The translations under genes were made by a program, and so were the position numbers. From contig UNSL01000002.1 of assembly GCA_900555265.1 (NCBI GenBank), positions 62,001 through 126,000 of the forward strand: a stretch of 64,000 nucleotides of DNA, in the 5' to 3' direction. Below the pieces are notes generated by a model. That model was not told where the DNA came from. It did not search any database and was given only the letters and a program-made list of their open reading frames with translations. Position 1 is the first letter of the stretch. Each line of letters begins with the position of its first letter. This DNA is from Candidatus Saccharimonadota bacterium (GTDB lineage: Bacteria; Patescibacteriota; Saccharimonadia; Saccharimonadales; Saccharimonadaceae). Positions 9,029-18,566 of this stretch are shown here, one piece after another.

Positions 9029-9870
9029 TGGATAATAAAGCGGTATTTATTACTGGAGCTAATGGTCAACTAGGGCGAGCACTACAACGTGTTTTTCCCA
9101 ATGCGACGGCATTATCGCGTCAAGATTTAGACATTACCAATAAAACCGCTGTCGACTCTTTCGATTGGCAACATGGATCGGTCATTATAAATGCCGCAGC
9201 CTGGACTAACGTTGATGCAGCCGAGAAACCTGAAAACTTTCATCAAGTAGATCTTGTCAATCACCAAGCTGTACGCTTTTTAGCAGAAGCAGCAACGAAG
9301 CACAATCTAACTCTGGTACACGTTTCGTCTGAATATGTTTTTGATGGATCGCGAATAATTCATTACGAAGACGAGCCCTTCTCTCCACTCAATATTTACG
9401 GAAAAACCAAAGCTGGCGGAGATTTAGCCGCATCTACAACAACTAAGCATTATATAGTCCGAACCTCTTGGGTTGTCGGTGAGGGTAAAAACTTCATAAA
9501 TACTATGAAAGATTTAGCGGTACGCAACATAAAGCCGTCTGTAGTGAGCGATCAAATCGGCAGATTAACTTTTACAGACACCTTAGCCTGTGGCATTAAG
9601 CATCTTTTAGACGCAAATCCACCATATGGAACTTATAATATAACCAACGAAGGTCCATTTGTCAGTTGGGCTGAAATTGCTAAAATCGTATTTGAAAAAT
9701 CAGGCAAGACAGCTTCAGACGTACGATCAATTTCTACAGCCGAATATTTCTCGAATAAACCAGATTCAGCCAAGCGTCCCTTAAATAGTATTTTGAATTT
9801 AACGAAAATTGAAAAAACCGGATTTACGCCTGAAGATTGGCGAGATAAACTAAGTAAATTATTTAATTAA
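9028..9870 (+). CDS. rmlD: dTDP-4-dehydrorhamnose reductase
   Basis: Last step: NAD(P)H-dependent reduction to dTDP-L-rhamnose. The 280-residue protein has the dinucleotide motif GANGQLG at residues 10-16, a catalytic SSEYVFDG stretch near 100 and YGKTK at 124-128 (YxxxK). The start shares a base with the rmlC stop (TTTAATG). Its 3' end overlaps by eight bases the convergent gene of unknown function on the other strand. A second, diverged RmlD-like protein is encoded at 14975-15832. Confidence 0.93.
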   Translation: MDNKAVFITGANGQLGRALQRVFPNATALSRQDLDITNKTAVDSFDWQHGSVIINAAAWTNVDAAEKPENFHQVDLVNHQAVRFLAEAATKHNLTLVHVSSEYVFDGSRIIHYEDEPFSPLNIYGKTKAGGDLAASTTTKHYIVRTSWVVGEGKNFINTMKDLAVRNIKPSVVSDQIGRLTFTDTLACGIKHLLDANPPYGTYNITNEGPFVSWAEIAKIVFEKSGKTASDVRSISTAEYFSNKPDSAKRPLNSILNLTKIEKTGFTPEDWRDKLSKLFN

Positions 9871-11161
9871 CTTTTTGTTCGTTAATTTTCTTATTTATTT
9901 CATCATTGCTTATACTGTCCCTACCCCAGTAAGCATTGTCTGCTAATTCACCAACTTTAGCTGGATTTCTAGTTCCCATTTCATTCGATAGCCAATTACT
10001 ACCGCGGCCAAATGATAGCTCTTCACGCTCCATTGATTGTTGTAATGTATTTTCATCTAAGTCTGTTCTACTCTCGACGAATACCAGCTTAAAGTTATCC
10101 GGCATCAGATAATCAGCCAACCACATCACTCGTGGCATATGTGCAATGTCAGCCACAATGACCGCCGTCATCTTAGAACCAGACAGCAACTTCATTTTCT
10201 GCTCCGTACTCATTAGACCAACTTCATCGGCATTATAGCCATTCTTGATCAGTTTATTAGCCAAAATCATTGGTATACTGTTCGTAAAGTTCGTAACCGT
10301 ATCAACAGAGTCAGGCTCTTCATCCGTATGTGCGTCTAATTCATCTATTATCTCTCTGACTTTGTATGCACTCTTACCGGCTTTCAGTAATTGATCAGCA
10401 ACATTCTCCAACATCTGCTCTTTCATTAGTGTCGAGGTACTGATACGCGGATATTTATTATATTCGTCCAGTAGTGCGTCGGTCAACTCAGATGAACTAG
10501 CGGTATCTGGGTTAATTTCACGAGCCTCGTATATTCGCCGAAGCGCCTGCGTACAAACCTGCACATCTTGCTTTTTTGGATCAGCGTCAATTTCACACAT
10601 CAACTTGTTCAGGTTAACCTGTTTTTTCTCTACTAACTGACGTATTTTAGCATCAGGTGTATGAATCACATCTTCATAATTAAGCCCGGCGCTCTCAGCT
10701 AAAATTGGCATCGCTGTCGCCATGGCAATCGTCCTATTATTCATCCTACCAGTGTGGACAACTTGCACATTAGTATTACCGGATTCAATCGCCTGCAAAT
10801 ATAAATCACCAACCATCTCAGTGTTTGCCAACGACTCTGGCGGTAGTTTGACATTCCTGTCAGGGTGATTAATCTCCGCTTCAACAACTTCTTCACCACG
10901 AGCAATGTTAATGATGACGTCAGCTTCAGTAACTACTTCAACAACTTCCTGACCAGCACGATCGGCAAAAACAATATTAGGACAATCCTGTTTTAACTTC
11001 TCTGAAAAACCACGATATGGAACGTAAGTAATTGAACGGTTCCTTGGTTCTTTTTCATAATGATCCGGATCTTGATATAATTTCTCGGCTACCTTAGTAA
11101 GATAGCTCTCCCGATACTGCTCAAATGATTCATGGCTACTGGATGTTTTTTCTATACTCAT
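9863..11161 (-). CDS. Unknown protein with a split DUF218 (YdcF/SanA)-like domain
   Basis: The protein has 432 residues, no signal peptide and no membrane segment. I do not recognise it outright. Two separated stretches resemble the DUF218 fold. An N-terminal part (about residues 75-170) has [14 protein letters not shown] followed by [19 protein letters not shown]-terminal part (about 330-370) has [19 protein letters not shown], which resembles the TSAYHMPRA signature of YdcF/SanA/ElyC proteins. Between them lies about 160 residues of acidic helical sequence, suggesting an insertion. DUF218 proteins are often linked to envelope polymer synthesis. Its place between rmlBCD and rmlA hints at a role in surface glycan, but that is inference only. 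Confidence 0.55.
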   Translation of the reverse strand: MSIEKTSSSHESFEQYRESYLTKVAEKLYQDPDHYEKEPRNRSITYVPYRGFSEKLKQDCPNIVFADRAGQEVVEVVTEADVIINIARGEEVVEAEINHPDRNVKLPPESLANTEMVGDLYLQAIESGNTNVQVVHTGRMNNRTIAMATAMPILAESAGLNYEDVIHTPDAKIRQLVEKKQVNLNKLMCEIDADPKKQDVQVCTQALRRIYEAREINPDTASSSELTDALLDEYNKYPRISTSTLMKEQMLENVADQLLKAGKSAYKVREIIDELDAHTDEEPDSVDTVTNFTNSIPMILANKLIKNGYNADEVGLMSTEQKMKLLSGSKMTAVIVADIAHMPRVMWLADYLMPDNFKLVFVESRTDLDENTLQQSMEREELSFGRGSNWLSNEMGTRNPAKVGELADNAYWGRDSISNDEINKKINEQKVN

Positions 11162-11247
11162 ATATGCCTCAAATTTTAACTCATTTTTGTATTTTTGTCA
11201 ATCAACCAATCTATTTGCTATACTTATATCAGAAAAGTAGGAGGTTT

Positions 11248-12111
11248 ATGAAAGGAATAATTTTAGCGGGTGGATCGGGTACGCGATTATGGCCAATTAC
11301 TCAGGCCATAAGCAAGCAATTAATGCCTATTTACGACAAGCCAATGATTTATTATCCGCTTACCACATTAATGCAAGCGGGAATTCGTGACATTCTCGTA
11401 ATTACCACTCCAGATGACCAAGACGGCTTCAAGAGGCTTCTTGGCAACGGATCACAATGGGGTATAAATCTAGAATACGCTGTTCAGCCCACTCCAGATG
11501 GTCTGGCGCAAGCTTTTATTATTGGTGAAGATTTTATTGGTGACGATAAAGTAGCCCTAGTACTGGGAGATAATATATTTTATGGAGAGCGTTTAGATGA
11601 GTCTCTGCGGGAATGTACAAATCCCGACGGAGGCACGGTTTTTGCCTATAAAGTATCTGACCCAGAAAGGTATGGTGTCGTTGAATTTGATGACCAAAAT
11701 CAGGCAATATCAATTGAAGAAAAACCAACTTCCCCAAAATCCCACTTCGCAGTTGTTGGCTTATATTTTTATGATAATGACGTAGTAGAGATTGCTAAAA
11801 ACGTAAAGCCGTCAGCTCGAGGAGAATTAGAAATTACATCCATTAATGCAGAATACTTACGTCGCGGTAAATTGCAAGTTCAAACCTTAGACAATGGAGA
11901 TGTTTGGTTGGACACAGGGACAATCGACAGTTTAACTGACGCATCCGACTTCGTTAGAGTTATCCAAAAACGAACCGGTAGGATTATTGGCAGTCCTGAA
12001 AAAATCGCCTTTTATAACGGTTGGATTTCTAAGGATCAGCTAAAAAATCTATCCGAACCACTTGCTAAATCTGGATATGGTAGTTATTTTACAAGGTTAA
12101 TTAATAAATAA
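11248..12111 (+). CDS. rmlA: Glucose-1-phosphate thymidylyltransferase
   Basis: First step of dTDP-rhamnose synthesis, from dTTP and glucose-1-phosphate. The 287-residue protein begins [18 protein letters not shown] (GGSGTRL at 8-14), followed by [16 protein letters not shown] and [10 protein letters not shown], all diagnostic of RmlA. I set the start at 11248, directly after AGGAGG (11239-11244 region), not at an upstream in-frame ATG at 11125, which would add 41 unrelated residues reaching into the divergent gene. A TATACT box (11219-11224) provides a short-leader promoter. It heads a second unit with three downstream genes. Confidence 0.95.
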   Translation: MKGIILAGGSGTRLWPITQAISKQLMPIYDKPMIYYPLTTLMQAGIRDILVITTPDDQDGFKRLLGNGSQWGINLEYAVQPTPDGLAQAFIIGEDFIGDDKVALVLGDNIFYGERLDESLRECTNPDGGTVFAYKVSDPERYGVVEFDDQNQAISIEEKPTSPKSHFAVVGLYFYDNDVVEIAKNVKPSARGELEITSINAEYLRRGKLQVQTLDNGDVWLDTGTIDSLTDASDFVRVIQKRTGRIIGSPEKIAFYNGWISKDQLKNLSEPLAKSGYGSYFTRLINK

Positions 12112-12112
12112 T

Positions 12113-12817
12113 ATGAAAAAAGTTTGTATTATCATTCCTGCTTATAATGAAGCTACTGTTATAAAAAATGTTATTAAAAAATCTAAGAAAATATTTTCAG
12201 AGGCTAAAAAAGAATATTCTATTGATGTCGTGCTAATTAATGACGGATCCAAAGATGACACTCTTGAGCAAGCTAAAAAAGGCGGCGCAATAGTTATTGA
12301 TCATATATTGAATTCCGGAGCTGGAGGCGCCACATTAACCGGCCTCGCCTACGCTCGACAAAATAATTATGATATTGCCGCCACTATGGATGCCGACGGT
12401 CAACATGACCCAGAAGACGTTTTAGCTGGAATTAAAAAAATCTCCACTTCTACTACAGATCTATTGATTGGTAGTCGACTAATTAACAGTGACGGCATGT
12501 CAAAAACAAAAATTTTAGGAAATAAAGGATTAAGCTTCATTACTTATATTTTATTCGGGACTAACGTTACAGACTCACAATCTGGTCTACGAATCTACTC
12601 ACGAAAAGCAATCGATAATCTTGACTGGAAATCTACTGGATATGAATTTTGCTCTGAAATGATCTGGCGTGCCAAACAGTCCGGAATGAATATTGCCGAG
12701 TATCCAATCAAAGCCATTTACACCGATTATTCTCGAGCTAAGGGGCAAAATAACTGGAATGCTATTAATATTGTCAAGCGATTATTTAAACAACGTTTAA
12801 CGGAGTTATTTGAATGA
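12113..12817 (+). CDS. Family 2 glycosyltransferase, DPM1/undecaprenyl-phosphate type
   Basis: The protein has 234 residues and is a single GT-A domain: IIPAYNEA at residues 7-14, LINDGSKD near 43-50, TMDADGQHDPED (DxD region) and NSGAGGA. It lacks the C-terminal membrane helices of GtrB proteins. It is followed, with a four-base overlap (ATGA), by a DUF2304-like two-helix protein; this gene pair is common in bacterial polysaccharide clusters. The predicted role is transfer of a sugar to polyprenyl phosphate as a donor for extracytoplasmic glycosylation. Confidence 0.88.
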   Translation: MKKVCIIIPAYNEATVIKNVIKKSKKIFSEAKKEYSIDVVLINDGSKDDTLEQAKKGGAIVIDHILNSGAGGATLTGLAYARQNNYDIAATMDADGQHDPEDVLAGIKKISTSTTDLLIGSRLINSDGMSKTKILGNKGLSFITYILFGTNVTDSQSGLRIYSRKAIDNLDWKSTGYEFCSEMIWRAKQSGMNIAEYPIKAIYTDYSRAKGQNNWNAINIVKRLFKQRLTELFE

Positions 12818-13167
12818 GATATATTACTCTTGTATTACTTAACGTGCCGATTATCTTAGCGGCTCTCATTAATATAATCACCCAATTTAAACTCCGTAGA
12901 GTTAGCGCGACACGCTTCAAACATCAACTGATTATCTGGCTAATTATTATGGTTGTGTTAGTAGGATCATTTCCGCTTTATAATATTTCAATCAATCACC
13001 CACCACTCGACTCATCAGAATTAAGTGTATTTGATATATTACAAACCACAGCAATAATTTTATTATTTTATATAATCAATAATCAGCGTCAGCGTATTGA
13101 TCAAAACGAGCGAAGATTAAGAGATTTGCATCAAGAATTATCCATAAGGTTATCAAATGAAAAATAG
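12814..13167 (+). CDS. DUF2304-like small membrane protein
   Basis: The protein has 117 residues with three hydrophobic segments (about 5-25, 42-62, 75-92) and a charged helical tail that probably forms a coiled coil (RQRIDQNERRLRDLHQEL). This build and its position right after a DPM-like glycosyltransferase match DUF2304 proteins, thought to act as membrane partners of such enzymes. It overlaps the upstream gene by four bases and the downstream gene by eleven. Confidence 0.65.
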   Translation: MRYITLVLLNVPIILAALINIITQFKLRRVSATRFKHQLIIWLIIMVVLVGSFPLYNISINHPPLDSSELSVFDILQTTAIILLFYIINNQRQRIDQNERRLRDLHQELSIRLSNEK

Positions 13168-13975
13168 AATAGATATAATAATTCCATATTGGGGAGAATT
13201 TTCTTTATTAAAACAGGCGGTTGACTCAGTATTGGAACAAACTAGTGATGCATGGCATCTAACTATTCTTGACGATCATTATCCAGATGAGACTGCCAAA
13301 AACTATTACAGTAAAATTAACGATAAACGCATCACATATATTAGACACTGTAAAAATATAGGTATTACTAACAATTTTAATTATGCAATCAAACATGCAA
13401 GTGCTCCTTTTTGTGTAATTATGGGATGCGACGATAAACTATTACCCAATTACGTCGAAACCGCATTAAAGAATATTAACGAAGCTGATTTTTACCAGCC
13501 TGGTGTGCAGGTAATAGATGCCAAAAGTAATGTATATCTACCTTTGGTTGATAAGATCAAACGATTGTTACATCCTAAAAAATCTTGCGTATTAGCAGGA
13601 GAAAAACTCGCTACGTCACTTTGTCATGGCAATTGGCTCTATTTTCCGTCTATTGTCTGGAGAACTAGCACACTTAAAAAATATTCATTCGATCCAAGAT
13701 ACAAAATTCTTCAAGATGTCATTATCGAACTAACTATGATAATTGACGGAGCTTCTCTATGTTTCGATTCGACAGAAACATTTCAATATCGTAGATTTGC
13801 AGACTCATTATCTAGTAAAGAAAAGAGTAAAAACGGAATCCGATTCAACGAAGAAAAAGAAGTATACAACGATTTCGCCAATAAATTTAAGAGTATCAAC
13901 TGGAATAAAGCTTCATTCGTCGCAAAAACTCGCATTACATCACGAGCTCACAGTCTATTGTCAAAACTTTGGTAG
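13157..13975 (+). CDS. Family 2 glycosyltransferase
   Basis: The protein has 272 residues. IIIPYWGEFSLLKQAVDSVLEQ opens the GT-A fold (residues 6-27), with LTILDDHYPDET as nucleotide-binding region and MGCDDKLLPNY as the DxD-type metal site. The C-terminal half fits acceptor-binding regions of rhamnosyl- and galactosyltransferases but is not diagnostic. It overlaps the DUF2304-like gene by eleven bases and ends the rmlA unit. The next gene, on the other strand, ends seven bases beyond it. Confidence 0.85.
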   Translation: MKNRIDIIIPYWGEFSLLKQAVDSVLEQTSDAWHLTILDDHYPDETAKNYYSKINDKRITYIRHCKNIGITNNFNYAIKHASAPFCVIMGCDDKLLPNYVETALKNINEADFYQPGVQVIDAKSNVYLPLVDKIKRLLHPKKSCVLAGEKLATSLCHGNWLYFPSIVWRTSTLKKYSFDPRYKILQDVIIELTMIIDGASLCFDSTETFQYRRFADSLSSKEKSKNGIRFNEEKEVYNDFANKFKSINWNKASFVAKTRITSRAHSLLSKLW

Positions 13976-13982
13976 AAATATT

Positions 13983-14960
13983 TTATTTGGCAAACTTACG
14001 TTTGACTGCCCAAGCATATAATTTTACAACTATTGCTTGTGGTAATAATTTATAAAGTCGCCAGTTTATGTCTTTTTTCGCTTCTGTCATTTTAGCGTTC
14101 TTCCATGGAGTCATCTCCAAATACTTGTGCCATAATAAACCGACTGGGTTATCGTTTCCTACCTGCCATGGTCGACCTGTTATACCAAATTGAGAATGAA
14201 TAATTTTTGGGGTATAGTAAGCCTCCATAATCTCGTTATAATTATAGAAACTTTCCGGCATAAAGCCATTAGCCTTAATATATTTCTTAATATCATAACC
14301 ATAGAAGACAGTAGAAAAATTATATTCAACGCCAACTAGTTTAATCTTATCCTTAAAAAAGACATTACATAGATCTTGGTCGGCCACCTCATAATGATTA
14401 TGTCGTAAATGTTCACGCATCTTAGAATCAATTTTGTCTTTTATCCATTTTTTATGATTAACAAGCATAATTCCGCAGTTAAAATATCCGTCTGTAGATT
14501 TTAAACCGATTGCATTTTTATGAGCATTAACCATAGTTGCATCATATGATAACGCCAAAATATTATCCTCAAAGTCAAGCTCCAAAAGACCGTCAAGAGC
14601 GCCACTAATTACCGTATGTGGATTTATATATAAGATTCGATCCGTCTTGATATCAAGCTTAGCAAATGCCAGCATTTTATACCAAGTTATATATAGCCCT
14701 TTCCAAGCCTTAACACCTATCTCCTTTAATTCATCAGGATAGCCAGAAACGTCGACAAAGGTAATTGTAGCATTTTTATAACTACCAACCATTTCGTTAA
14801 ACTTATTAATACTGCCTTTTTTAAGCTTGTGTCCAAGATAAAAAATATTAATCTGTTTTAAGTGTTTATTATTTTCCAGTAAAGATGCGATAGAGATTGC
14901 ACTTACTGCCGCATAATTATCATCACTTTGATATAAAACGTTTAAAATATCTTTATTCAT
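13983..14960 (-). CDS. Family 8-like glycosyltransferase with altered DxD motif
   Basis: This 325-residue protein has the GT8 layout (LgtC/RfaJ/GatL): VLYQSDDNYAAVSAISIASLLENN at the start, a region where a conserved Asp-x-Asp binds the metal, FNCGIMLVNHKKW, and DQDLCNVFF with a C-terminal HSQFGITGRPW. The metal-binding stretch, normally YLDADTVV-like, reads YINPHTVISG, so both aspartates are replaced (Asn and His). This could abolish activity or mark a changed metal or donor site. AGGAG lies upstream of the ATG. It is the last gene of a minus-strand unit with the RmlD-like and flippase genes. All other motifs are intact, which argues against a decayed gene. Confidence 0.8.
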   Translation of the reverse strand: MNKDILNVLYQSDDNYAAVSAISIASLLENNKHLKQINIFYLGHKLKKGSINKFNEMVGSYKNATITFVDVSGYPDELKEIGVKAWKGLYITWYKMLAFAKLDIKTDRILYINPHTVISGALDGLLELDFEDNILALSYDATMVNAHKNAIGLKSTDGYFNCGIMLVNHKKWIKDKIDSKMREHLRHNHYEVADQDLCNVFFKDKIKLVGVEYNFSTVFYGYDIKKYIKANGFMPESFYNYNEIMEAYYTPKIIHSQFGITGRPWQVGNDNPVGLLWHKYLEMTPWKNAKMTEAKKDINWRLYKLLPQAIVVKLYAWAVKRKFAK

Positions 14961-14974
14961 AATTATTGAATCTC

Positions 14975-15832
14975 CTATTCATCTAATGGAAGTTGTTTAA
15001 TATACTCTTTCAACATGTCAGTGTAATCAGCTGGAGCAAATCCTGTTTGGCGTAATTTTACTAAATCCATATCACTATTAAGTGGTCGTGGAGCAAAACC
15101 TGGCTTATCCGCTGCATATTCATCTGTAGAAATCGGCCGTACGCGATTACGATCATATCCAGCATATTCGAATACATCAGCAGCAATCTCGTACCATGAT
15201 TTTACTGGACCATCATTAGTCACATTATATGATCCGTACGCCACTTTATTGTCTAAGAAATATTTAGTAGCCCTAGCAATTTCTGAGGCGAAAGTTAACC
15301 GTCCAAATTGATCATCAACAACCTTTGGATTAATACGCATGTCTGCCAGTTTTTTCATGGTTTTTGGTATATTGTGGCCATCACCGACTACCCAAGATAC
15401 TCGCATAATATAATGCTTTGGCACTAAGCTGACTACTAAATCACCAGCAGCTTTGCTCTGTCCGTAAACCAATAGTGGCGCAACAACTTCATCATCTTTG
15501 TGATTCTTTTTTCGCCCATCCCAAACATAATCAGAAGAATAATGAACGATAGTTTTATTCTTCTCAATCGCAATTTTAGCTAAATTCCGTGGACCATAGG
15601 CATTAGCTAACCAAGTTTTAGCTCTTAATTCCGAAGTCTCTGAACCATCAGAATTAACCAATGCTGCCGCATTTAAAATAACATCGTATTTAGACCAATC
15701 AAACGCATTTACTTGTGTTTCATCAGATATATCCAACTCTTTATGAGTTAGAGCCTTGGCGTCTGGGAACATTGCGCACAAAGCCTTGCCTAATTGCCCG
15801 CCCGCTCCTAAAATTATATATTTTTTACTCAT
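14975..15832 (-). CDS. RmlD-like NAD(P)-dependent nucleotide-sugar reductase (second copy)
   Basis: The 285-residue protein is an extended short-chain dehydrogenase related to the RmlD encoded at 9028: GAGGQLGKAL at residues 9-18, YSSDYVWDGR near 98-107 and YGQSKAAGD with the YxxxK catalytic pair. Similarity runs over the full length, including the end LNSDMDLVKLRQTGFAP. It may reduce another 4-keto-deoxysugar, or be a second dTDP-rhamnose reductase. No rmlB/rmlC copy lies beside it. It overlaps the upstream flippase gene by eight bases. Confidence 0.85.
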   Translation of the reverse strand: MSKKYIILGAGGQLGKALCAMFPDAKALTHKELDISDETQVNAFDWSKYDVILNAAALVNSDGSETSELRAKTWLANAYGPRNLAKIAIEKNKTIVHYSSDYVWDGRKKNHKDDEVVAPLLVYGQSKAAGDLVVSLVPKHYIMRVSWVVGDGHNIPKTMKKLADMRINPKVVDDQFGRLTFASEIARATKYFLDNKVAYGSYNVTNDGPVKSWYEIAADVFEYAGYDRNRVRPISTDEYAADKPGFAPRPLNSDMDLVKLRQTGFAPADYTDMLKEYIKQLPLDE

Positions 15833-17072
15833 ACCTCACCTTATCCTCACTAAGCATTATAACATTTTTTAGAGACCTCTTGTATATAAACAAAAGAATG
15901 ATTGCTTGTAAAAAACTAATTATCATAAAAACTAGCACACTACCTAACATAGCCAGTCTATCAATTAAATAGACAGATAGTACTACTGCCAAAATATTCG
16001 TGACGAGTAGAGTATAAAATTGACCCTTAAATCGACGTAGAATTATCAATAAATTAACATAAATTGACACAAAAGCGTTCGCTACGGCGCCAATAACCAT
16101 AATAGTTAAATCTATACGAAAGTTATTTATATCAATACCAAAAACAGTATTAAGAGCCCAAACTCCGATTAAATAACTCGAAACAATAAATAAAATTCCC
16201 AATGTAAACGTTATAAAATCTATCTTACTAACAATCTTAGTAAACTCCTTTATCTTTTTCTTTTTCAATAATTCAGATAAATTTACGACATTAGGTTGAA
16301 GAACGAATGATATAAATAGAGTTAATAAAGTTATCGGCATCGCCATTATTCCAAAATACCCAATTTGGTCATAATGATATTTATCCAAAAAATAACGAGG
16401 TATATTCAAAGAAAACATCGTTAAGAAAACTACAACGAACACCTCTGCAGTTTTTTTCATAATTTTTCCAGCTTGCATAATATTTTTCTTAGTTAAGCCA
16501 ACACTCTCTACATGCTTCATCCATGGAATATCGTAAAAAATAACCACTACTATATTTACTAGAAATATAGATAAAGCGCCATAAACGATGTTTTTGGTCA
16601 AAATATCAACTATCGCAAAAATCATAAAACCGAAAACAGATTTCATAGTTAGAGAAATTCCCACTATATATAATCTATTATGAATCTGTAATACCCCATA
16701 CATCGAGTCAGCAATTGATTCCAAAATCTTAAATGACACCAGGACCATTATTAATTCTGTTTTTATAAGATCATATCCGCTTAATACACAAAAACTTATG
16801 GAAAAAACCGCTACAATTAATGACGATATAAAGCGCACTACAATATAATCACCACTAGAAAACTCTTTTTTAACATCGGATACTTGATATGTTCGACCAC
16901 CCCATAAAGATATAGCCCAAAATACCACAGAAAGAGACATTGCAAAAGAAAATAACCCAGAATCCCCAACTCCGTTAAGACGCGTAATAACAATCAGAAG
17001 AATTGGAGAAATTGCACTCTGTAAAAATGACCCTATCGAGTTCCATATATAATCCTTCTTTTGAGCCTGCAT
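15825..17072 (-). CDS. Polysaccharide flippase (Wzx/MATE-like)
   Basis: The protein has 415 residues, about 12 hydrophobic segments and short loops. It begins KKDYIWNSIGSFLQSAISPILLIVITRLNG, the usual opening of Wzx-type oligosaccharide flippases (MOP exporter superfamily), with LWGGRTYQVSD after the second helix. It should flip undecaprenyl-linked oligosaccharide across the membrane. A TATACT box ends nine bases before the ATG at 17072, so the transcript is leaderless or nearly so. It is first in the unit flippase - RmlD-like - GT8-like. Confidence 0.85.
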   Translation of the reverse strand: MQAQKKDYIWNSIGSFLQSAISPILLIVITRLNGVGDSGLFSFAMSLSVVFWAISLWGGRTYQVSDVKKEFSSGDYIVVRFISSLIVAVFSISFCVLSGYDLIKTELIMVLVSFKILESIADSMYGVLQIHNRLYIVGISLTMKSVFGFMIFAIVDILTKNIVYGALSIFLVNIVVVIFYDIPWMKHVESVGLTKKNIMQAGKIMKKTAEVFVVVFLTMFSLNIPRYFLDKYHYDQIGYFGIMAMPITLLTLFISFVLQPNVVNLSELLKKKKIKEFTKIVSKIDFITFTLGILFIVSSYLIGVWALNTVFGIDINNFRIDLTIMVIGAVANAFVSIYVNLLIILRRFKGQFYTLLVTNILAVVLSVYLIDRLAMLGSVLVFMIISFLQAIILLFIYKRSLKNVIMLSEDKVRYE

Positions 17073-17133
17073 ATATTTAATAGTATAACAAGTTTGATCA
17101 ATATATTATTCTAATTTATAATCTGCTTAGCAT

Positions 17134-18522
17134 ATGAAAAAATATTGGTCCTATTTCTTATCATTTATTAAAAAGCCTGAAAACGTCTTTATATCGTTGT
17201 CATTGTTCTTTGGAGTATTATCTGCAATTACAGTGCCTTTATTATCGGTTGCAGATGAGGGTCATCACTACATGCGCTCCTACACATTATCTCAAGGAAG
17301 AATCGAGTCAGGGAAATCCTGCTCTCTACCTAAAGATATTTTATTAAAAGTGAAGGAAGCAGAAGTTAACAATTTTATAACTAGCTATAAAAAACTTATT
17401 AATAAAAACGATACAGAAATTCATAAATGCAGCAGCGCTACTGGTTATCCGCCAATTATGCACTTACCTCAAGCTATCGGCATCGGTATAGCAAATACTA
17501 TACACGGATCATTAGGAATAACGATTTTATTCGGAAGATTATTTAATTTAATATTTTATTCTATCGCCCTGTATTTCATTATCAAATGGGTACGTGTTGG
17601 TAAATGGGTATTTGTGACAACTGGATTATTTCCACTAATGATACACTTGTCAGCTTCTCTTTCGGGAGATTGTATGGCAAACATAGCAATTTTCACCACT
17701 GTAGCTGCTCTATTAAATCTATTCAGCCAGAAACGTCCAATGACACGCCGCCAACAATTTCTTATTGTTTTCATATTCTGCTTCTCAATACTCACTAAGT
17801 CAGTTTCCATACTTTTACTATTCCCTTTAATATTCCTACCAAAGCGCTTGTTCTCTCCTAATAAAAATAAGAAAATTCCTTTTACTATTCAGAAGTGGAG
17901 TCTAATTATATTCGCCTCAATATTAGCAGGACTATGTTTAATACTATGGCTCCAAATATACACTCAGCCTCTGCTTACTACTGGTGCGGCACACAACCCT
18001 CTACATAGTAATCCTCTTAAGTTTATTGCTATATTGTTTAATACATATATTAATCCGCGACTACCAGTATCTGACGATATTATCAGAGGAATAATCGGTG
18101 CATTTTCTGCTTTTAAATATGGGCTTCCTCTTTTCGTCTTAATACCTTCATTTTCTCTCCTCTTCCTCTCTCTCCTTCACTACAATAAGAAAGACCAGGA
18201 GTTATTAGGAGAGCAGACTGGTAAGTTGGCAGTGTATAATTTGGCGACAATTGGAATGTTTGTTTGTGCGGTGTCATATGCTATGTATACAGCGTGGGCA
18301 TTGCTTCCATTTAGATTTGGTGAAGGTGCTTATTATGCGGATGGTGTTCAGGGTAGGTATTTCACAGCAACAGCAGTTATGTTAGTACCAGTAGGACTGT
18401 GGCTACAGAAGTATATTAATGTGAGAACTAAGAATGAAAAAGTATTTAATTTAATTATGTTCTTTGGGTTAGCCTTAATACTTAGTTTCTATATTTTTGA
18501 GACAGTGTGGACATACAAATAA
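17134..18522 (+). CDS. DUF2142-like polytopic membrane protein
   Basis: The protein has 462 residues and about ten hydrophobic segments. The first outer loop has ADEGHHYMRSYTLSQGR, the pattern (acidic residue followed by His, then an arginine and glycine) of DUF2142 and related GT-C fold glycosyltransferases. A long loop (about residues 60-105) follows, and a C-terminal loop has YYADGVQGRYF, also typical of that family. It probably uses a polyprenyl-phosphate sugar as donor outside the membrane. TATAAT (17117-17122) ends 11 bases before the ATG. Specificity is unknown. Confidence 0.65.
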   Translation: MKKYWSYFLSFIKKPENVFISLSLFFGVLSAITVPLLSVADEGHHYMRSYTLSQGRIESGKSCSLPKDILLKVKEAEVNNFITSYKKLINKNDTEIHKCSSATGYPPIMHLPQAIGIGIANTIHGSLGITILFGRLFNLIFYSIALYFIIKWVRVGKWVFVTTGLFPLMIHLSASLSGDCMANIAIFTTVAALLNLFSQKRPMTRRQQFLIVFIFCFSILTKSVSILLLFPLIFLPKRLFSPNKNKKIPFTIQKWSLIIFASILAGLCLILWLQIYTQPLLTTGAAHNPLHSNPLKFIAILFNTYINPRLPVSDDIIRGIIGAFSAFKYGLPLFVLIPSFSLLFLSLLHYNKKDQELLGEQTGKLAVYNLATIGMFVCAVSYAMYTAWALLPFRFGEGAYYADGVQGRYFTATAVMLVPVGLWLQKYINVRTKNEKVFNLIMFFGLALILSFYIFETVWTYK

Positions 18523-18566
18523 ATTTATTTGTCGGTTATGCTTATTTGTGTTAAAATAGCATAAAT

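Noticed and set aside
11125..11247. Extended N-terminus for rmlA
   Set aside because: The AGGAGG site and normal RmlA start at 11248 are clear, and the extension reads into the divergent gene's promoter region.
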